Shown piece by piece: positions 45,454-55,277 of a stretch of DNA of 64,000 nt. Location: NCBI GenBank assembly GCA_902780405.1, contig CACZFI010000007.1, positions 39,078 through 103,077 of the forward strand. Reading direction: 5' to 3'. The stretch's first letter is position 1, and every line of letters begins with the position of its first letter. This stretch comes from an uncultured Lachnospiraceae bacterium. Its GTDB lineage: Bacteria > Bacillota > Clostridia > Lachnospirales > Lachnospiraceae. Under the pieces are notes generated by a model. That model was given only the letters and a program-made list of their open reading frames with translations, was not told where the DNA came from and searched no databases. Made by a program: the position numbers and the translations under genes.

Positions 45454-45556
45454 ACATAGGATTGCGTGGAGGCAGATTGGGGCTTTTCGGCAGATGACCG
45501 GGAGTGCCTTGCGCGCTGCGTAGATCCGACGAATACATATAAGGAGGCGTACCCGT

Positions 45557-48466
45557 ATGGGCTATGCAAAAGCCGAAGTTATAAAGAAACGAAAGAGACT
45601 GATCGGGAGAAGTCAGCGAAACGGCAGGAAGCTTCTTGTGAATCTTCTGAAAGCCGTGCTCGTGGCCTTTGTCGCACTGATCCTCGCCTGCGCAGGCGCC
45701 GGATTCGGTATGATGAAAGGTATCCTGGACAATGCACCGAACGTTGACGAGATCAACATCGTGCCGAAGGGATTCCGATCCACGGTATATGATGTGAACG
45801 GTAACGAGGATATGATCATCGCGACTTTCGACTCAAACCGTGTGTATGTGTACTATGAAGACATCCCCAAGGATTTTGTGAATGCCTTTGTAGCGATCGA
45901 GGACGAGAGATTCTGGGATCACAACGGTATCGATGTGCGCGGTATCTTCCGTGCGTTTGTACACGGCGTGTCCGGTGGTTCCTTCGACGAGGGTGCTTCT
46001 ACACTGACACAGCAGCTCATCAAGAACCAGGTGTTCAACGTAGGTATGGGAGAGGTTACCTTCCTTGACCGACTTGAGCGTAAGGTTCAGGAGCAGTACC
46101 TGGCTATGGAGCTTGAAAAGAAGTACTCCAAGGAAGAGATTGTAGAGTACTACCTGAACACCATTTATCTCGGAAGAGGTACCTATGGTATCCAGGCGGC
46201 TGCCGACAAGTACTTCAACAAAGATATCGGCGAGCTTACCATCTCCGAGATCGCAGCGATTGCCGGTATTACACAGAACCCGACCAAGTATGATCCCGTG
46301 GCGAATCCGGAGGATTCCGCAAAGCGTCGTGAGCTCGTGCTTGACAAGATGCTTGAACTGAACTACATCACACAGGCACAGTATGACGAAGCCTTAAAGG
46401 ATGATGTATATGCCAGAATCAAGGCCGAGGGTGAGCGTCGTGAGGCACAGGGCGATATCAACTCCTTCTATCAGGATGCGATCTTAGATAACCTTGAGAA
46501 GGATTTCATGGAGCTTTACGGTGTATCTCGTGCCGAGGCGGCAAATATGATCTTCTCCGGCGGTTACTCCATTTATTCCGTTCAGGATAAGGAGATTCAG
46601 AGAATCGTCGACGAACATATCGAAAATTCCGGAGAGTTCTTCGGAACTTCCGAAGTAGGACTTTCCTACGACCTGTCCATTCTTGACAAGGACGGAGAGA
46701 CCACACATAACTACAGTATCGAGAGCCTGGTATACTACTTCCAGGAGTCGACCGACAACTGGAAATACGACAATATCTACGACTCGGAGGCTTCGGCCCG
46801 GGCGGCAGCGGATCAGTTTAAGGATGCGATGCTGGAGGAAACCGGAGGAACCTTCATAGCCGAACACTACGTTACTACGCCACAGCCACAGCTTGCATTT
46901 ACGATCATGGATCACAAGACCGGATATGTGAAGGCGGTGAACGGCGGTCGAGGCAAGAAGATGGAGAACCGATCCTGGAACCGTGCAACGGATTCCGCAA
47001 GACAGCCGGGCTCCTGCTTCAAGGTACTTGCGGGATATCTGCCTTTCTTCGATACGGGTATGGGAAGTCTTGCGACCGGTATCAACGATTCACCTTTTAA
47101 TTATGCGAACGGTACGCCGGTATCAAACTGGTACGGCGGTTACAGAGGACCTTCCACGGCACGTCTCGGTATTCAGAACTCCATGAACGTCCTTGCGGTT
47201 AAGGTCATCACGCAGGTAACACCGGAAGTTGCGTTTGATTACCTGATGAAACTCGGATTCACCACACTTGTGGATTACGAGGTGGATTCCCAGGGTATGG
47301 CCTACTCGGACATCACACAGTCCCTGGTACTCGGAGGTCTTACCAAGGGTGTTACGACACTTGAGATGGCGGGCGCATACGGCGCCATTGCGAATATGGG
47401 CGTCTACACGAAGCCGGTATTCTACTCCAAAGTTGTTGACCACGACGGCAAAGTCGTGATCGACAATACAACACCGCATACGCATCGCGCCATGAAGGAG
47501 ACAACCGCATGGCAGCTGATCGACGGTATGAAGTCCGTACTTACGGCAGGTACCGGTGGTCCCGCAAAAATGTACACCGGTATCCAGTGTGCAGGTAAGA
47601 CGGGTACAACATCCAGTGACTACGACCTGTGGTTCTGCGGTATGACACCTTACTACACCGCAACCATCTGGCTCGGATACGATTCCAACCGCAGTATGCC
47701 CTACTACGGTACACTCCATGAGATCATCTGGAGACAGATCATGGATGATATTGCCGAGATGGAAGGCCAGGATCCTTCCGTGGATTGGGAGAAGCCGGAA
47801 GGTATCACCACGGTTTCCACATGTAAGATCACAGGAAAGCTTCCTGCAGAGGGTTGCCCCGTGAATACCGACTACTGTGCGGTAGATGCGATCCCTACGG
47901 CAAGATGTACGGGACATGAGACCTTAGAGTTCTGTGAGGACTCCAAGCTGCTTGCCAACAAGGCTTGTCCCAAGAAGAAGAGATTTACCATCGATCCCGA
48001 TCCGAACACCAATCAGCCGAGACTGATGGGCGAGGACGGAAAGATTTCCACAGAGTATACCTACACGAAGGAACACTGTAAGCTGCACAAGGATGACGAG
48101 ATCGAGATCAAGACATCCGCAGGACCGGGAGGAAGCATCTCCGCTGGCCTTAAGGTAGCGAAGGGCAGCAACGTTGTCATCTACATCACACCGAATGCCG
48201 GATTCAGGATCAAGGACGTGGTGGTGAACGGTAAGAACATCGGACCCCAGACCAGTTATGAGATCAAGAATATCCAGGCCGGCGTGATCATAACCGCAAC
48301 CTTCGAGGCGGCGGATACGCAGGCGCCCACGCAGGCACCGACACAGGCACCGACACAGGCGCCCACACAGGCACCGACGCAGGCATCGACAGATGCATCG
48401 ACAGAACAGTCGACAGAGAGCACTGAGGATACAGAAGATCCGAACGGAGGATCTCCGGAGCCTTAA
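45557..48466 (+). CDS. Class A penicillin-binding protein (PBP1A-like)
   Basis: A 969-residue bifunctional peptidoglycan synthase. After a basic N-terminus and a membrane helix (about 33-53) comes a GT51 glycosyltransferase domain (AIEDERFWDHNGIDVRGI, GASTLTQQLIKN). The transpeptidase domain follows, with active-site SxxK in PGSCFKV, SxN as SMN, and KTG in CAGKTGTTSS. Beyond it is a repeat-like module (residues ~880-925) and a Thr/Gln/Ala/Pro tail (TQAPTQAP). The AAGGAGG site is 9 bases before the ATG. The product acts outside the membrane in cell-wall growth. The gene symbol is left open. Confidence 0.93.
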   Translation: MGYAKAEVIKKRKRLIGRSQRNGRKLLVNLLKAVLVAFVALILACAGAGFGMMKGILDNAPNVDEINIVPKGFRSTVYDVNGNEDMIIATFDSNRVYVYYEDIPKDFVNAFVAIEDERFWDHNGIDVRGIFRAFVHGVSGGSFDEGASTLTQQLIKNQVFNVGMGEVTFLDRLERKVQEQYLAMELEKKYSKEEIVEYYLNTIYLGRGTYGIQAAADKYFNKDIGELTISEIAAIAGITQNPTKYDPVANPEDSAKRRELVLDKMLELNYITQAQYDEALKDDVYARIKAEGERREAQGDINSFYQDAILDNLEKDFMELYGVSRAEAANMIFSGGYSIYSVQDKEIQRIVDEHIENSGEFFGTSEVGLSYDLSILDKDGETTHNYSIESLVYYFQESTDNWKYDNIYDSEASARAAADQFKDAMLEETGGTFIAEHYVTTPQPQLAFTIMDHKTGYVKAVNGGRGKKMENRSWNRATDSARQPGSCFKVLAGYLPFFDTGMGSLATGINDSPFNYANGTPVSNWYGGYRGPSTARLGIQNSMNVLAVKVITQVTPEVAFDYLMKLGFTTLVDYEVDSQGMAYSDITQSLVLGGLTKGVTTLEMAGAYGAIANMGVYTKPVFYSKVVDHDGKVVIDNTTPHTHRAMKETTAWQLIDGMKSVLTAGTGGPAKMYTGIQCAGKTGTTSSDYDLWFCGMTPYYTATIWLGYDSNRSMPYYGTLHEIIWRQIMDDIAEMEGQDPSVDWEKPEGITTVSTCKITGKLPAEGCPVNTDYCAVDAIPTARCTGHETLEFCEDSKLLANKACPKKKRFTIDPDPNTNQPRLMGEDGKISTEYTYTKEHCKLHKDDEIEIKTSAGPGGSISAGLKVAKGSNVVIYITPNAGFRIKDVVVNGKNIGPQTSYEIKNIQAGVIITATFEAADTQAPTQAPTQAPTQAPTQAPTQASTDASTEQSTESTEDTEDPNGGSPEP
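48317..48388 (+). repeat. Six 12-bp repeats encoding TQAP in the PBP tail
   Basis: Six tandem 12-bp units encode TQAP (the last TQAS), with only synonymous differences in the first five. Such tails can span the wall and vary in length. Confidence 0.9.
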
Positions 48467-48478
48467 GAACAAATGACA

Positions 48479-48520
48479 GGCGCATATCTGCCACAGAGTG
48501 GGTGGATATGCGCTTTTTCT
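48479..48520 (+). terminator. Intrinsic terminator after the PBP gene
   Basis: GCGCATATC (48480-48488) pairs with GATATGCGC (48505-48513), followed by TTTTTCT. Confidence 0.88.
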
Positions 48521-48534
48521 AAAGGACAAAGCAG

Positions 48535-49083
48535 ATGGACTTAAATGAGATACGAGAAGCAATCGATCTGGTAGACAGGTTGTTGAACGGAAACATCAAT
48601 GACAGATTTGCGCTGACCGAGATGGTGGCGGATTGCAAGCTTAAAACCGGCGATGAGGTATACAAGCCCGATCGTGAGGCAAAGATGCAGGAGGATTTTT
48701 CATCGGAGGAACCGATGGGATATATCCAGAGAGAAATCGTGCTCCAAAGCAGAAGAAAGCAGTATGCTTACTTTAGGGATCGCGATGCGGAGGATCGTAC
48801 ATTTACCGACGGCATCGGCAGAAGACTGCTTGCCTCGGAGGAAGGCGACAGTCTGTGCTTTCGGATCGGCTATGCGGAGGATGGTTCTGCATTAAACTTC
48901 GCATCCCTTCTGCGCGTGCTTTCCGATATGCCGTGCAGGATCGAGCGACTTGACGCGGCGGGCGGAAGACTTTCCGTAAAGCTTACGCTGCTTGAGGACG
49001 GCGATGGAGTGATCCGTGAATTTGCGTATCTGTTATACAAAGAATGTTCATCATTTGAAATCATACAGGAGGAAGAATTATGA
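48535..49083 (+). CDS. Hypothetical protein upstream of pyrF
   Basis: A 182-residue protein beginning MDLNEIREAIDLVDRLLNGN, with no signal peptide or membrane helix. Acidic and soluble, with a predicted helical N-terminus and beta-rich C-terminal half (PCRIERLDAAGGRLSVKLTL). No family is recognised. It overlaps pyrF by 4 bases (ATGA), so it is likely co-transcribed with the pyrimidine genes. A short terminator lies just upstream. Confidence 0.7.
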   Translation: MDLNEIREAIDLVDRLLNGNINDRFALTEMVADCKLKTGDEVYKPDREAKMQEDFSSEEPMGYIQREIVLQSRRKQYAYFRDRDAEDRTFTDGIGRRLLASEEGDSLCFRIGYAEDGSALNFASLLRVLSDMPCRIERLDAAGGRLSVKLTLLEDGDGVIREFAYLLYKECSSFEIIQEEEL

Positions 49084-50000
49084 TCGAGAAACTTATCAAG
49101 GCAATTGAAGCAAAGGACGCACCGGTGGTTGTGGGCTTGGATCCCATGCTTTCCTACGTGCCTGAGTTTATCAAGGAGAAGGCATATGCCGAGAAGGGTG
49201 AGACCCTTGCGGGTGCGGCAGAAGCCATCTTCAATTTCAACAAGGGTATCGTGGATGCGACATACGACCTGATCCCCGCGGTGAAACCGCAGATTGCCAT
49301 GTATGAGCAGTTCGGCGTTGAAGGCGTGATCGCATACAAGAAGACGGTAGATTACTGTAAGGAAAAGGGACTCTGCGTGATCGCGGATGTAAAGCGCGGC
49401 GACATCGGTTCCACCTCCAAGTCCTACGCAGACGGACATCTCGGTAAGGTTCAGGTGGGAAGTAAGACCTATGCGGGTTTTGATGCGGATTTTGCTACGG
49501 TGAATCCCTATCTCGGTACAGACGGCGTGAAGCCTTTCGTGGATGTGTGCAAGGAGTCCGATAAGGGTATCTTTGTACTTGTAAAGACATCAAATCCCTC
49601 CTCCGGTGAGTTTCAGGACAGGGAGATCGACGGACGTCCCCTGTACGAACATGTTGCAGATATGGTAAATACCTGGGGAGAGGAGTGCATTCACGGAGAC
49701 TACAGTGATGTGGGATGCGTAGTCGGCGCAACCTATCCCGAGATGGGCAAGGTTTTAAGAAAACTGATGCCGAAGGCTTACATTCTGGTACCCGGTTACG
49801 GCGCACAGGGCGGCAAAGCCGAGGATCTGGTGCATTTCTTCAATGCAGACGGATTGGGTGCGATCGTGAATTCGTCAAGAGGTATCATTGCGGCATATAA
49901 GAAGGATACGTACGCTAAATTCGGTGAGACCGGTTATGCGGAGGCTGCAAGACAGGCCACCATCGATATGATCGAGGATATCAATTCCGCAAGAAGATAA
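49080..50000 (+). CDS. pyrF: Orotidine 5'-phosphate decarboxylase (type 2)
   Basis: A 306-residue OMP decarboxylase of the longer type. The catalytic region is VIADVKRGDIGSTSKSYADG, with the Asp-Lys-Asp set, and phosphate-binding residues lie in YILVPGYGAQGGKAED and IVNSSRGIIAA. It forms UMP from OMP, the last pyrimidine step. It is followed by pyrK and pyrD in the usual order. It overlaps the preceding ORF by 4 bases. Confidence 0.95.
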   Translation: MIEKLIKAIEAKDAPVVVGLDPMLSYVPEFIKEKAYAEKGETLAGAAEAIFNFNKGIVDATYDLIPAVKPQIAMYEQFGVEGVIAYKKTVDYCKEKGLCVIADVKRGDIGSTSKSYADGHLGKVQVGSKTYAGFDADFATVNPYLGTDGVKPFVDVCKESDKGIFVLVKTSNPSSGEFQDREIDGRPLYEHVADMVNTWGEECIHGDYSDVGCVVGATYPEMGKVLRKLMPKAYILVPGYGAQGGKAEDLVHFFNADGLGAIVNSSRGIIAAYKKDTYAKFGETGYAEAARQATIDMIEDINSARR

Positions 50001-50025
50001 GCGGCGAGGTTTGAAAGGACATTAT

Positions 50026-50790
50026 ATGAGCAAGACAGTGATTGAAGCGAAGATCCTCTCTCAGGATTGTATCGCAACAGATATTTATTCCATGGTGATC
50101 GAGGCACCTTCCATAGCGTGCGAGGCGCGTCCCGGACAGTTCCTCTCACTTTACACGTCAGACTCCGGAAAACTTCTTCCGAGACCCATCAGCATCTGCG
50201 ATGCGGATGCGGAAGCGGGAAGTATCCGTATGGTATACAGAATTGCGGGAGAAGGAACACGCCTGTTTTCGGCGCTTACGGCAGGTGATACGATCCGTGT
50301 GGCAGGACCTATGGGCAACGGCTATACGCTTTTAGACAAATCCGCCATTTTGATCGGCGGCGGTATCGGTATCCCTCCGATGCTCTTTCTTGCGAAGAAA
50401 CTCGAGGCTAAAAAGACGATCGTTCTCGGTTTCCGTGATGAAGAGTTTTTATCGGATGAATTTGCTCCTTACGGTGAAATAGTAAAAGCAAGTGACGCCG
50501 GAAATATCGGTTTTAAGGGCACTGTAATGGATGCGATCCGTGAGGCGGGTGTTACCGGTGAAGTGATCTATGCCTGCGGCCCGACACCGATGCTCAAGGC
50601 CATCCAGACTTATGCGGCCGAGCAGGGACTTTTGGCTTATATCTCCTTAGAGGAACGCATGGCCTGCGGTATCGGCGCATGCCTTGCCTGCGTATGCAAG
50701 ACGAAGGAGATCGACGACCATTCCAAGGTGAACAATACCAGAATCTGCGCGGACGGACCGGTCTTTAACGCGGGAAAGGTGGTGCTTTGA
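50026..50790 (+). CDS. pyrK: Dihydroorotate dehydrogenase electron transfer subunit
   Basis: Start ATG 50026 has an AAAGGA ahead; the frame opens at TTG 50011. The 254-residue flavoprotein carries an FAD-binding beta-barrel (LPRPISICDADAEAGS), the NAD-binding fold (AILIGGGIGIPPMLFLAKK) and a C-terminal 2Fe-2S motif with four cysteines (MACGIGACLACVC plus a late Cys). It passes electrons from PyrD to NAD+ in the type B enzyme. Its stop overlaps the pyrD ATG by one base. Confidence 0.95.
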   Translation: MSKTVIEAKILSQDCIATDIYSMVIEAPSIACEARPGQFLSLYTSDSGKLLPRPISICDADAEAGSIRMVYRIAGEGTRLFSALTAGDTIRVAGPMGNGYTLLDKSAILIGGGIGIPPMLFLAKKLEAKKTIVLGFRDEEFLSDEFAPYGEIVKASDAGNIGFKGTVMDAIREAGVTGEVIYACGPTPMLKAIQTYAAEQGLLAYISLEERMACGIGACLACVCKTKEIDDHSKVNNTRICADGPVFNAGKVVL

Positions 50791-51689
50791 TGAAGACGGA
50801 AGTAAGTATTGCAGGCGTAACGCTAAAGAATCCTGTGACCGTTGCATCCGGTACCTTTGGTTCCGGCATGGAGTACGACGAGTTTTTTGATGTATCAAAG
50901 CTTGGCGCAGTGACCACAAAGGGTGTGGCAAATGTACCCTGGCCCGGCAATCCCACGCCGAGAATCGCAGAGACGCAGGGCGGTATGATGAACGCCATCG
51001 GTCTGCAGAATCCCGGTATCGATACTTTTATCGAGAGAGATCTGGCCTTCCTTTCAAAAAAAGATACGAGAATCATTGTGAATGTCTGCGGAAGAAGCAT
51101 TGAGGATTACGTAGAGGTTGTGGAGCGTCTTGCTGATACGAACGCAGACCTTCTCGAGATCAATGTGTCCTGCCCGAACGTCAAAGAGGGCGGTATCGCC
51201 TTCGGTACGGATCCTGCGGCACTGGCAAAGATCACGAAGGAAGTGAAAGCGCATGCAAAACAGCCCGTGATCATGAAGCTTTCTCCGAATGTGACGGACA
51301 TTGCGCTTATGGCGAAAACGGCAGAGGATGCCGGCGCTGATGCCATCTCTTTGATCAATACCATCACGGGTATGAAGATTGATGTGGAGAGAAGAAGATT
51401 TGCCATCGCCAACAAGACTGCAGGTGTATCGGGACCTGCCATTCATCCCATTGCAGTCCGGATGGTCTATCAGGCGGCGCATGCGGTATCGGTTCCCGTG
51501 ATCGGCATGGGTGGCGTAGCCACTGCTTCTGATGCGCTTGAGATGATGATGGCCGGTGCAACCGCCGTAGCCGTGGGTACTGCCAATTTTGCGGATCCCA
51601 CAGCCAGCCTCAAGGTGGTAGAGGGCATCGAGGATTATATGAGACGACATGAGATTGAAGATATAGGAGAACTGATCGGCTGTGTTTAA
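50790..51689 (+). CDS. pyrD: Dihydroorotate dehydrogenase, catalytic subunit (type B)
   Basis: A 299-residue TIM-barrel flavoenzyme starting MKTEVSIAGVTLKNPVTVAS. Catalytic residues are seen in EINVSCPNVKEGG (the base Cys) and in phosphate-binding IGMGGVATASDALEM and AVAVGTANFADP. Together with PyrK it oxidises dihydroorotate to orotate with NAD+. The open frame could begin at TTG 50787, but ATG 50790 is normal. The next small gene overlaps by 8 bases. Confidence 0.96.
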   Translation: MKTEVSIAGVTLKNPVTVASGTFGSGMEYDEFFDVSKLGAVTTKGVANVPWPGNPTPRIAETQGGMMNAIGLQNPGIDTFIERDLAFLSKKDTRIIVNVCGRSIEDYVEVVERLADTNADLLEINVSCPNVKEGGIAFGTDPAALAKITKEVKAHAKQPVIMKLSPNVTDIALMAKTAEDAGADAISLINTITGMKIDVERRRFAIANKTAGVSGPAIHPIAVRMVYQAAHAVSVPVIGMGGVATASDALEMMMAGATAVAVGTANFADPTASLKVVEGIEDYMRRHEIEDIGELIGCV

Positions 51690-51999
51690 ACAGAGACGAA
51701 GAAAACCATATTATTTCACGGATGATTCCGTGGCGTCCGATACGGTGATCTCTTTTTGTATGGGAGGGCTGGCGCTGCTCTTTGAGCTGATCGCGGTGAT
51801 CGCATCCGTAAAAACCGCGGGACATGTCCCGGGGATTATCGGAGTTATGCTTCTTTCCGCGCTGATCCTGTCTGTGGTGGGATTCATCTTCGCGAGATTT
51901 TCTTTAAAATCCCAGAAAGGAAGCCTCGGAAGCAAGCGTACCTCGGCGCTGGTATGCATTCTCGGCTTTGTGATCGTCCTTGTCTTTTTGATCTTGTAG
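51682..51999 (+). CDS. Small membrane protein, DUF6142-like
   Basis: A 105-residue protein with a basic N-terminus (FKQRRRKPYYFTDDSVAS) and three hydrophobic helices (about 23-42, 50-70, 86-105). The start is GTG 51682, overlapping the end of pyrD, with GGAGA about 12 bases ahead. The pattern fits DUF6142, a Lachnospiraceae family with no known role; the name is offered from memory. Confidence 0.65.
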   Translation: MFKQRRRKPYYFTDDSVASDTVISFCMGGLALLFELIAVIASVKTAGHVPGIIGVMLLSALILSVVGFIFARFSLKSQKGSLGSKRTSALVCILGFVIVLVFLIL

Positions 52000-52007
52000 G
52001 AGAAACA

Positions 52008-54059
52008 ATGGAACTGACGAATGAATTAGAAGAACGTTATGAACTGGCAACTTGCAGGATTCACGAGATACACGGTGAGTCCCTTTCGGATGCCGGACTG
52101 ACATCATACTTTCATATGCTTGCGGATCTTTATGAGAAGATCCGTGAGGTGTATGCCACGGTGAAGGAGGGAGAATTACCCTCCCTTGCTGTCTTTACGG
52201 AATGGAACGAAACCCTGTACGGAGACATCCTTCCCGCACACTACGCCGAAAGTTTCGGCAATCCGGACTATGCTTCGGAAAAACTCGGCGATGAGATGGG
52301 CCCTGCGCTTTCCATGCTCTATGCGGAACTTCGCGGTGCGATCCGTGCGGCTTACGAAGAAGATCTTTTCGCCCTGACGGTTCTCTCGGAGCTTTTCCTT
52401 TCCGTGTACGGGCTTTTTACCGCGGCCGAGGCTGACGGCGAGATCGTGAAAACGGAGGCTGTCGCGGAGGCGATCCGATCACACATGTTTGATTACATGG
52501 AAGAATTTCTGGCCGGTCGGACGGCGGATACTTTGATCGGCGGAAGAAACAACGATCGCTACATCGGCATCATCCGCGATGCGGCCGCATCGGGAGATCC
52601 CGTGCATCTTTATCGCTACGGTGAGTATTTGACGGCAAATGAACGCTCGGTGGCGGAGTATCTTGGAAATCTTCCGGCCGAGAAGATCGAGTGTATGGCC
52701 GAAACCTTTGTGAACGGCTTCGTGGAAGGATACCGCACTATGCGGATCGATCTTTCACCGAAGAAATATGTGGCGATCCGATATGCGATCGGTTTTGAGA
52801 GAGTGATCGCCGCTTCGATCGAAAAATTCAAATCTCACGGGCTTTCTCCCGTGATCTACGGGTATCCCGTAAGCAGACTGCTTCGCCGGCTGACGAACAG
52901 AGTGGGCTTTACGGCGACACCCGCCAATAAGCAGTATGAGTATGATCACAGGATGGATGAGGCTGTATTTATGGACAAATCCATCTGCAACAGGAAGCTT
53001 GAAGTGCTGTCCGCTTTCTACGAGGCACATGCAGAGGAAGTCGCTGCATTCGCCGGACCGGCGGTAATGGAAACCTTCGGTGAAGACACATTTGCACCGC
53101 AAAAGAGCGCACATGCGATCTCGCTTTCCGAAGAGCAAAACAAGATGATCCTTGCGCAGGTAGGCGAATCCGCGGAGCTTTCCAATCGTTACATGCCGAG
53201 AGACAAGTACAGCTTCACGATCATTGCTTTTCCGATCCCGGAGATCGGACCGGAGTTTTCTGAGATCTTTGATGAAGTGATCCGCGTGAATACCTTAGAC
53301 AATGCAACCTACAGGCGGATTCAGCAGTCCATCATTGACTGCCTGGATCGGGCAACGCACGTGGAAGTCCGCGGATGCGGCAACAACCGCACGGACATCC
53401 GTGTGATGCTTCGAAAGATCGACAGGGAGAAAGAGACGAATTTCGAAAACTGCGTGGCGGATGTCAATATACCGGTGGGAGAGGTCTTTACCTCACCCGA
53501 GCTTTCCGGTACGGAGGGTACGCTGTATGTATCTTCCGTCTATCTGAACGAACTTCGCTATGATGACCTTTTGCTTACCTTTGTTGACGGCTGTGTGAAG
53601 GATTATGCCTGCGCAAACTTCGAGGATCCGGCGGAGGGCAGGAAGTTTATCGAGGAGAATCTTCTCTTCGGACATCCGACGTTACCCATCGGAGAATTCG
53701 CCATCGGAACAAATACAACGGCCTACAGAATGGCTCGCAGATTCGATATTCTCGCGAAGCTGCCCATCCTGATCGGTGAAAAGACCGGACCGCACTTTGC
53801 ACTCGGGGATACCTGCTACAGCTACAGTGAGGAGGCAAGGCTTTTTAATCCGGACGGCAAAGAGATCGTGGCGAAGGACAATGCATTTGCCAGAGAAAAG
53901 AAGTATTTCAACTGTCACACCGACATCACCATACCCTACGATGAACTCGGAAGTATCGTGGCGGTATGTGAAGACGGTACCAGGACGGATATCATACGGG
54001 ATGGACGGTTTGTGCTGCCCGGAACCGAGAGCTTAAATGAACCTTTGACAGATCTGTAA
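52008..54059 (+). CDS. M29 family aminopeptidase with long N-terminal extension
   Basis: ATG 52008 follows a GGAGAAAC site; the frame opens at 51954. The 683-residue product has a C-terminal M29 (AmpS-like) metallo-aminopeptidase. Metal ligands read E492 (GEVFTSPE), E563 (GEFAIGTNT), H596 (GPHFALGD), H637 and D639 (HTDITI). Residues 1-380 are an additional, largely helical region not typical of AmpS (about 410 residues). It likely trims N-terminal residues from peptides. It sits between the pyr and nucleoside-salvage genes without an obvious link. Confidence 0.85.
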   Translation: MELTNELEERYELATCRIHEIHGESLSDAGLTSYFHMLADLYEKIREVYATVKEGELPSLAVFTEWNETLYGDILPAHYAESFGNPDYASEKLGDEMGPALSMLYAELRGAIRAAYEEDLFALTVLSELFLSVYGLFTAAEADGEIVKTEAVAEAIRSHMFDYMEEFLAGRTADTLIGGRNNDRYIGIIRDAAASGDPVHLYRYGEYLTANERSVAEYLGNLPAEKIECMAETFVNGFVEGYRTMRIDLSPKKYVAIRYAIGFERVIAASIEKFKSHGLSPVIYGYPVSRLLRRLTNRVGFTATPANKQYEYDHRMDEAVFMDKSICNRKLEVLSAFYEAHAEEVAAFAGPAVMETFGEDTFAPQKSAHAISLSEEQNKMILAQVGESAELSNRYMPRDKYSFTIIAFPIPEIGPEFSEIFDEVIRVNTLDNATYRRIQQSIIDCLDRATHVEVRGCGNNRTDIRVMLRKIDREKETNFENCVADVNIPVGEVFTSPELSGTEGTLYVSSVYLNELRYDDLLLTFVDGCVKDYACANFEDPAEGRKFIEENLLFGHPTLPIGEFAIGTNTTAYRMARRFDILAKLPILIGEKTGPHFALGDTCYSYSEEARLFNPDGKEIVAKDNAFAREKKYFNCHTDITIPYDELGSIVAVCEDGTRTDIIRDGRFVLPGTESLNEPLTDL

Positions 54060-54074
54060 AAGGAGGTACGGTAG

Positions 54075-55268
54075 ATGGCAAGAAGAGTAATCTGGATCGT
54101 ACTTGACAGTGTGGGGTGCGGCGAGGCGCCCGATGCGGACAAGTTCGGTGACGCAGGGGCCGATACCATCGGGCATATCTTAAAGACTTATCCCGACGCG
54201 GACTTTCCGGCGATGAACAGTCTCGGGCTTTCGGCAATTGAGAAAACCTCGTTTCAAAATCCGTCGAAAGCAAAAGACATTGTGGGATGCTACGGCAAGG
54301 CACGTGAGGCATCTATGGGCAAGGATACGACCACGGGACACTGGGAGATGATCGGTATCCATACCAAGAATCCCTTTCCGACTTATCCGGACGGTTTCCC
54401 GCAGGATGTGATGGACGAATTCGTGAAACGCACGGGCTGTGGAGGATACCTCGGCAACAAGGTGGCATCCGGCGTTCCGATCATACAGGAACTCGGACCG
54501 GAACATGAAAAAACAGGATATCCCATTGTGTACACTTCGGCGGATTCCGTCTTCCAGATCGCGGCGTCCGAAGAGACGGTCGGCCTCGAAAAACTCTATG
54601 CATGGTGCGAGACGGCCAGGGAGATGCTTACGGGAAAACATGCGGTTGGCCGTGTGATCGCAAGACCCTTTGTAAAGGGCGAGGACGCCTATGTCCGCAC
54701 TTCGAACCGCAAGGATTACGCACTACTTCCGCAGGAGGACAATGTGCTCATGCACTTAAAAAATGCGGGCGTACCCGTCGGCGCAGTAGGCAAGATCTAC
54801 GATATCTTTAAGGGCTCCGGCATCTCGAAGGAAATCCATACCACCGGCAATGACGACGGTATGGCAAGGACCGAGGAGTTTATGCGCGAGCAAAGCGAGG
54901 GCCTTATCTTTACCAACCTCGTTGATTTTGATATGATATACGGGCACAGACGCGATACGGAGGGCTATAAGAACGGACTTCTGGCCTTTGACAAATGGCT
55001 TGGAAAGACACTTCCGAAGCTTGCGGATGATGACATATTGATCATCAATGCGGACCACGGCTGCGATCCCACCTTTCGCGGAAGCGACCATACCAGGGAG
55101 TACATCCCTGTCCTGGTCTACGGCAGGAAGCTTAAGCAGGGCGTCAATCTGGGCGTGCGCGGCTCCTTTGCCGATATCGGAAAAACAGTGGAGCGTTATC
55201 TGCTGGGGGAAGTGATCCCCGGCGATACCATCGGTGAGGACTTCCTGTCGGAGATCCTCGGTGAGTGA
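54075..55268 (+). CDS. deoB: Phosphopentomutase
   Basis: A 397-residue alkaline-phosphatase-fold mutase. It begins RRVIWIVLDSVGCGEAPDAD, with metal-binding Asp. DTTTGHWEMIG carries the phosphorylated Thr, and a later DHGCDPTFRGSDHTREY provides the His/Asp metal set. It interconverts ribose/deoxyribose 1- and 5-phosphates for nucleoside salvage. It has an AGGAGG site, and the next salvage gene starts 9 bases after its stop. Confidence 0.95.
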   Translation: MARRVIWIVLDSVGCGEAPDADKFGDAGADTIGHILKTYPDADFPAMNSLGLSAIEKTSFQNPSKAKDIVGCYGKAREASMGKDTTTGHWEMIGIHTKNPFPTYPDGFPQDVMDEFVKRTGCGGYLGNKVASGVPIIQELGPEHEKTGYPIVYTSADSVFQIAASEETVGLEKLYAWCETAREMLTGKHAVGRVIARPFVKGEDAYVRTSNRKDYALLPQEDNVLMHLKNAGVPVGAVGKIYDIFKGSGISKEIHTTGNDDGMARTEEFMREQSEGLIFTNLVDFDMIYGHRRDTEGYKNGLLAFDKWLGKTLPKLADDDILIINADHGCDPTFRGSDHTREYIPVLVYGRKLKQGVNLGVRGSFADIGKTVERYLLGEVIPGDTIGEDFLSEILGE

Positions 55269-55277
55269 GGTGATGCT

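Noticed and set aside
44765..45538. Three long minus-strand open frames across the 53-bp array, up to 257 residues
   Set aside because: They arise because a stop-free 53-bp unit cycles through all three frames. There is no ribosome binding site and the predicted residues are repetitive low-complexity sequence.
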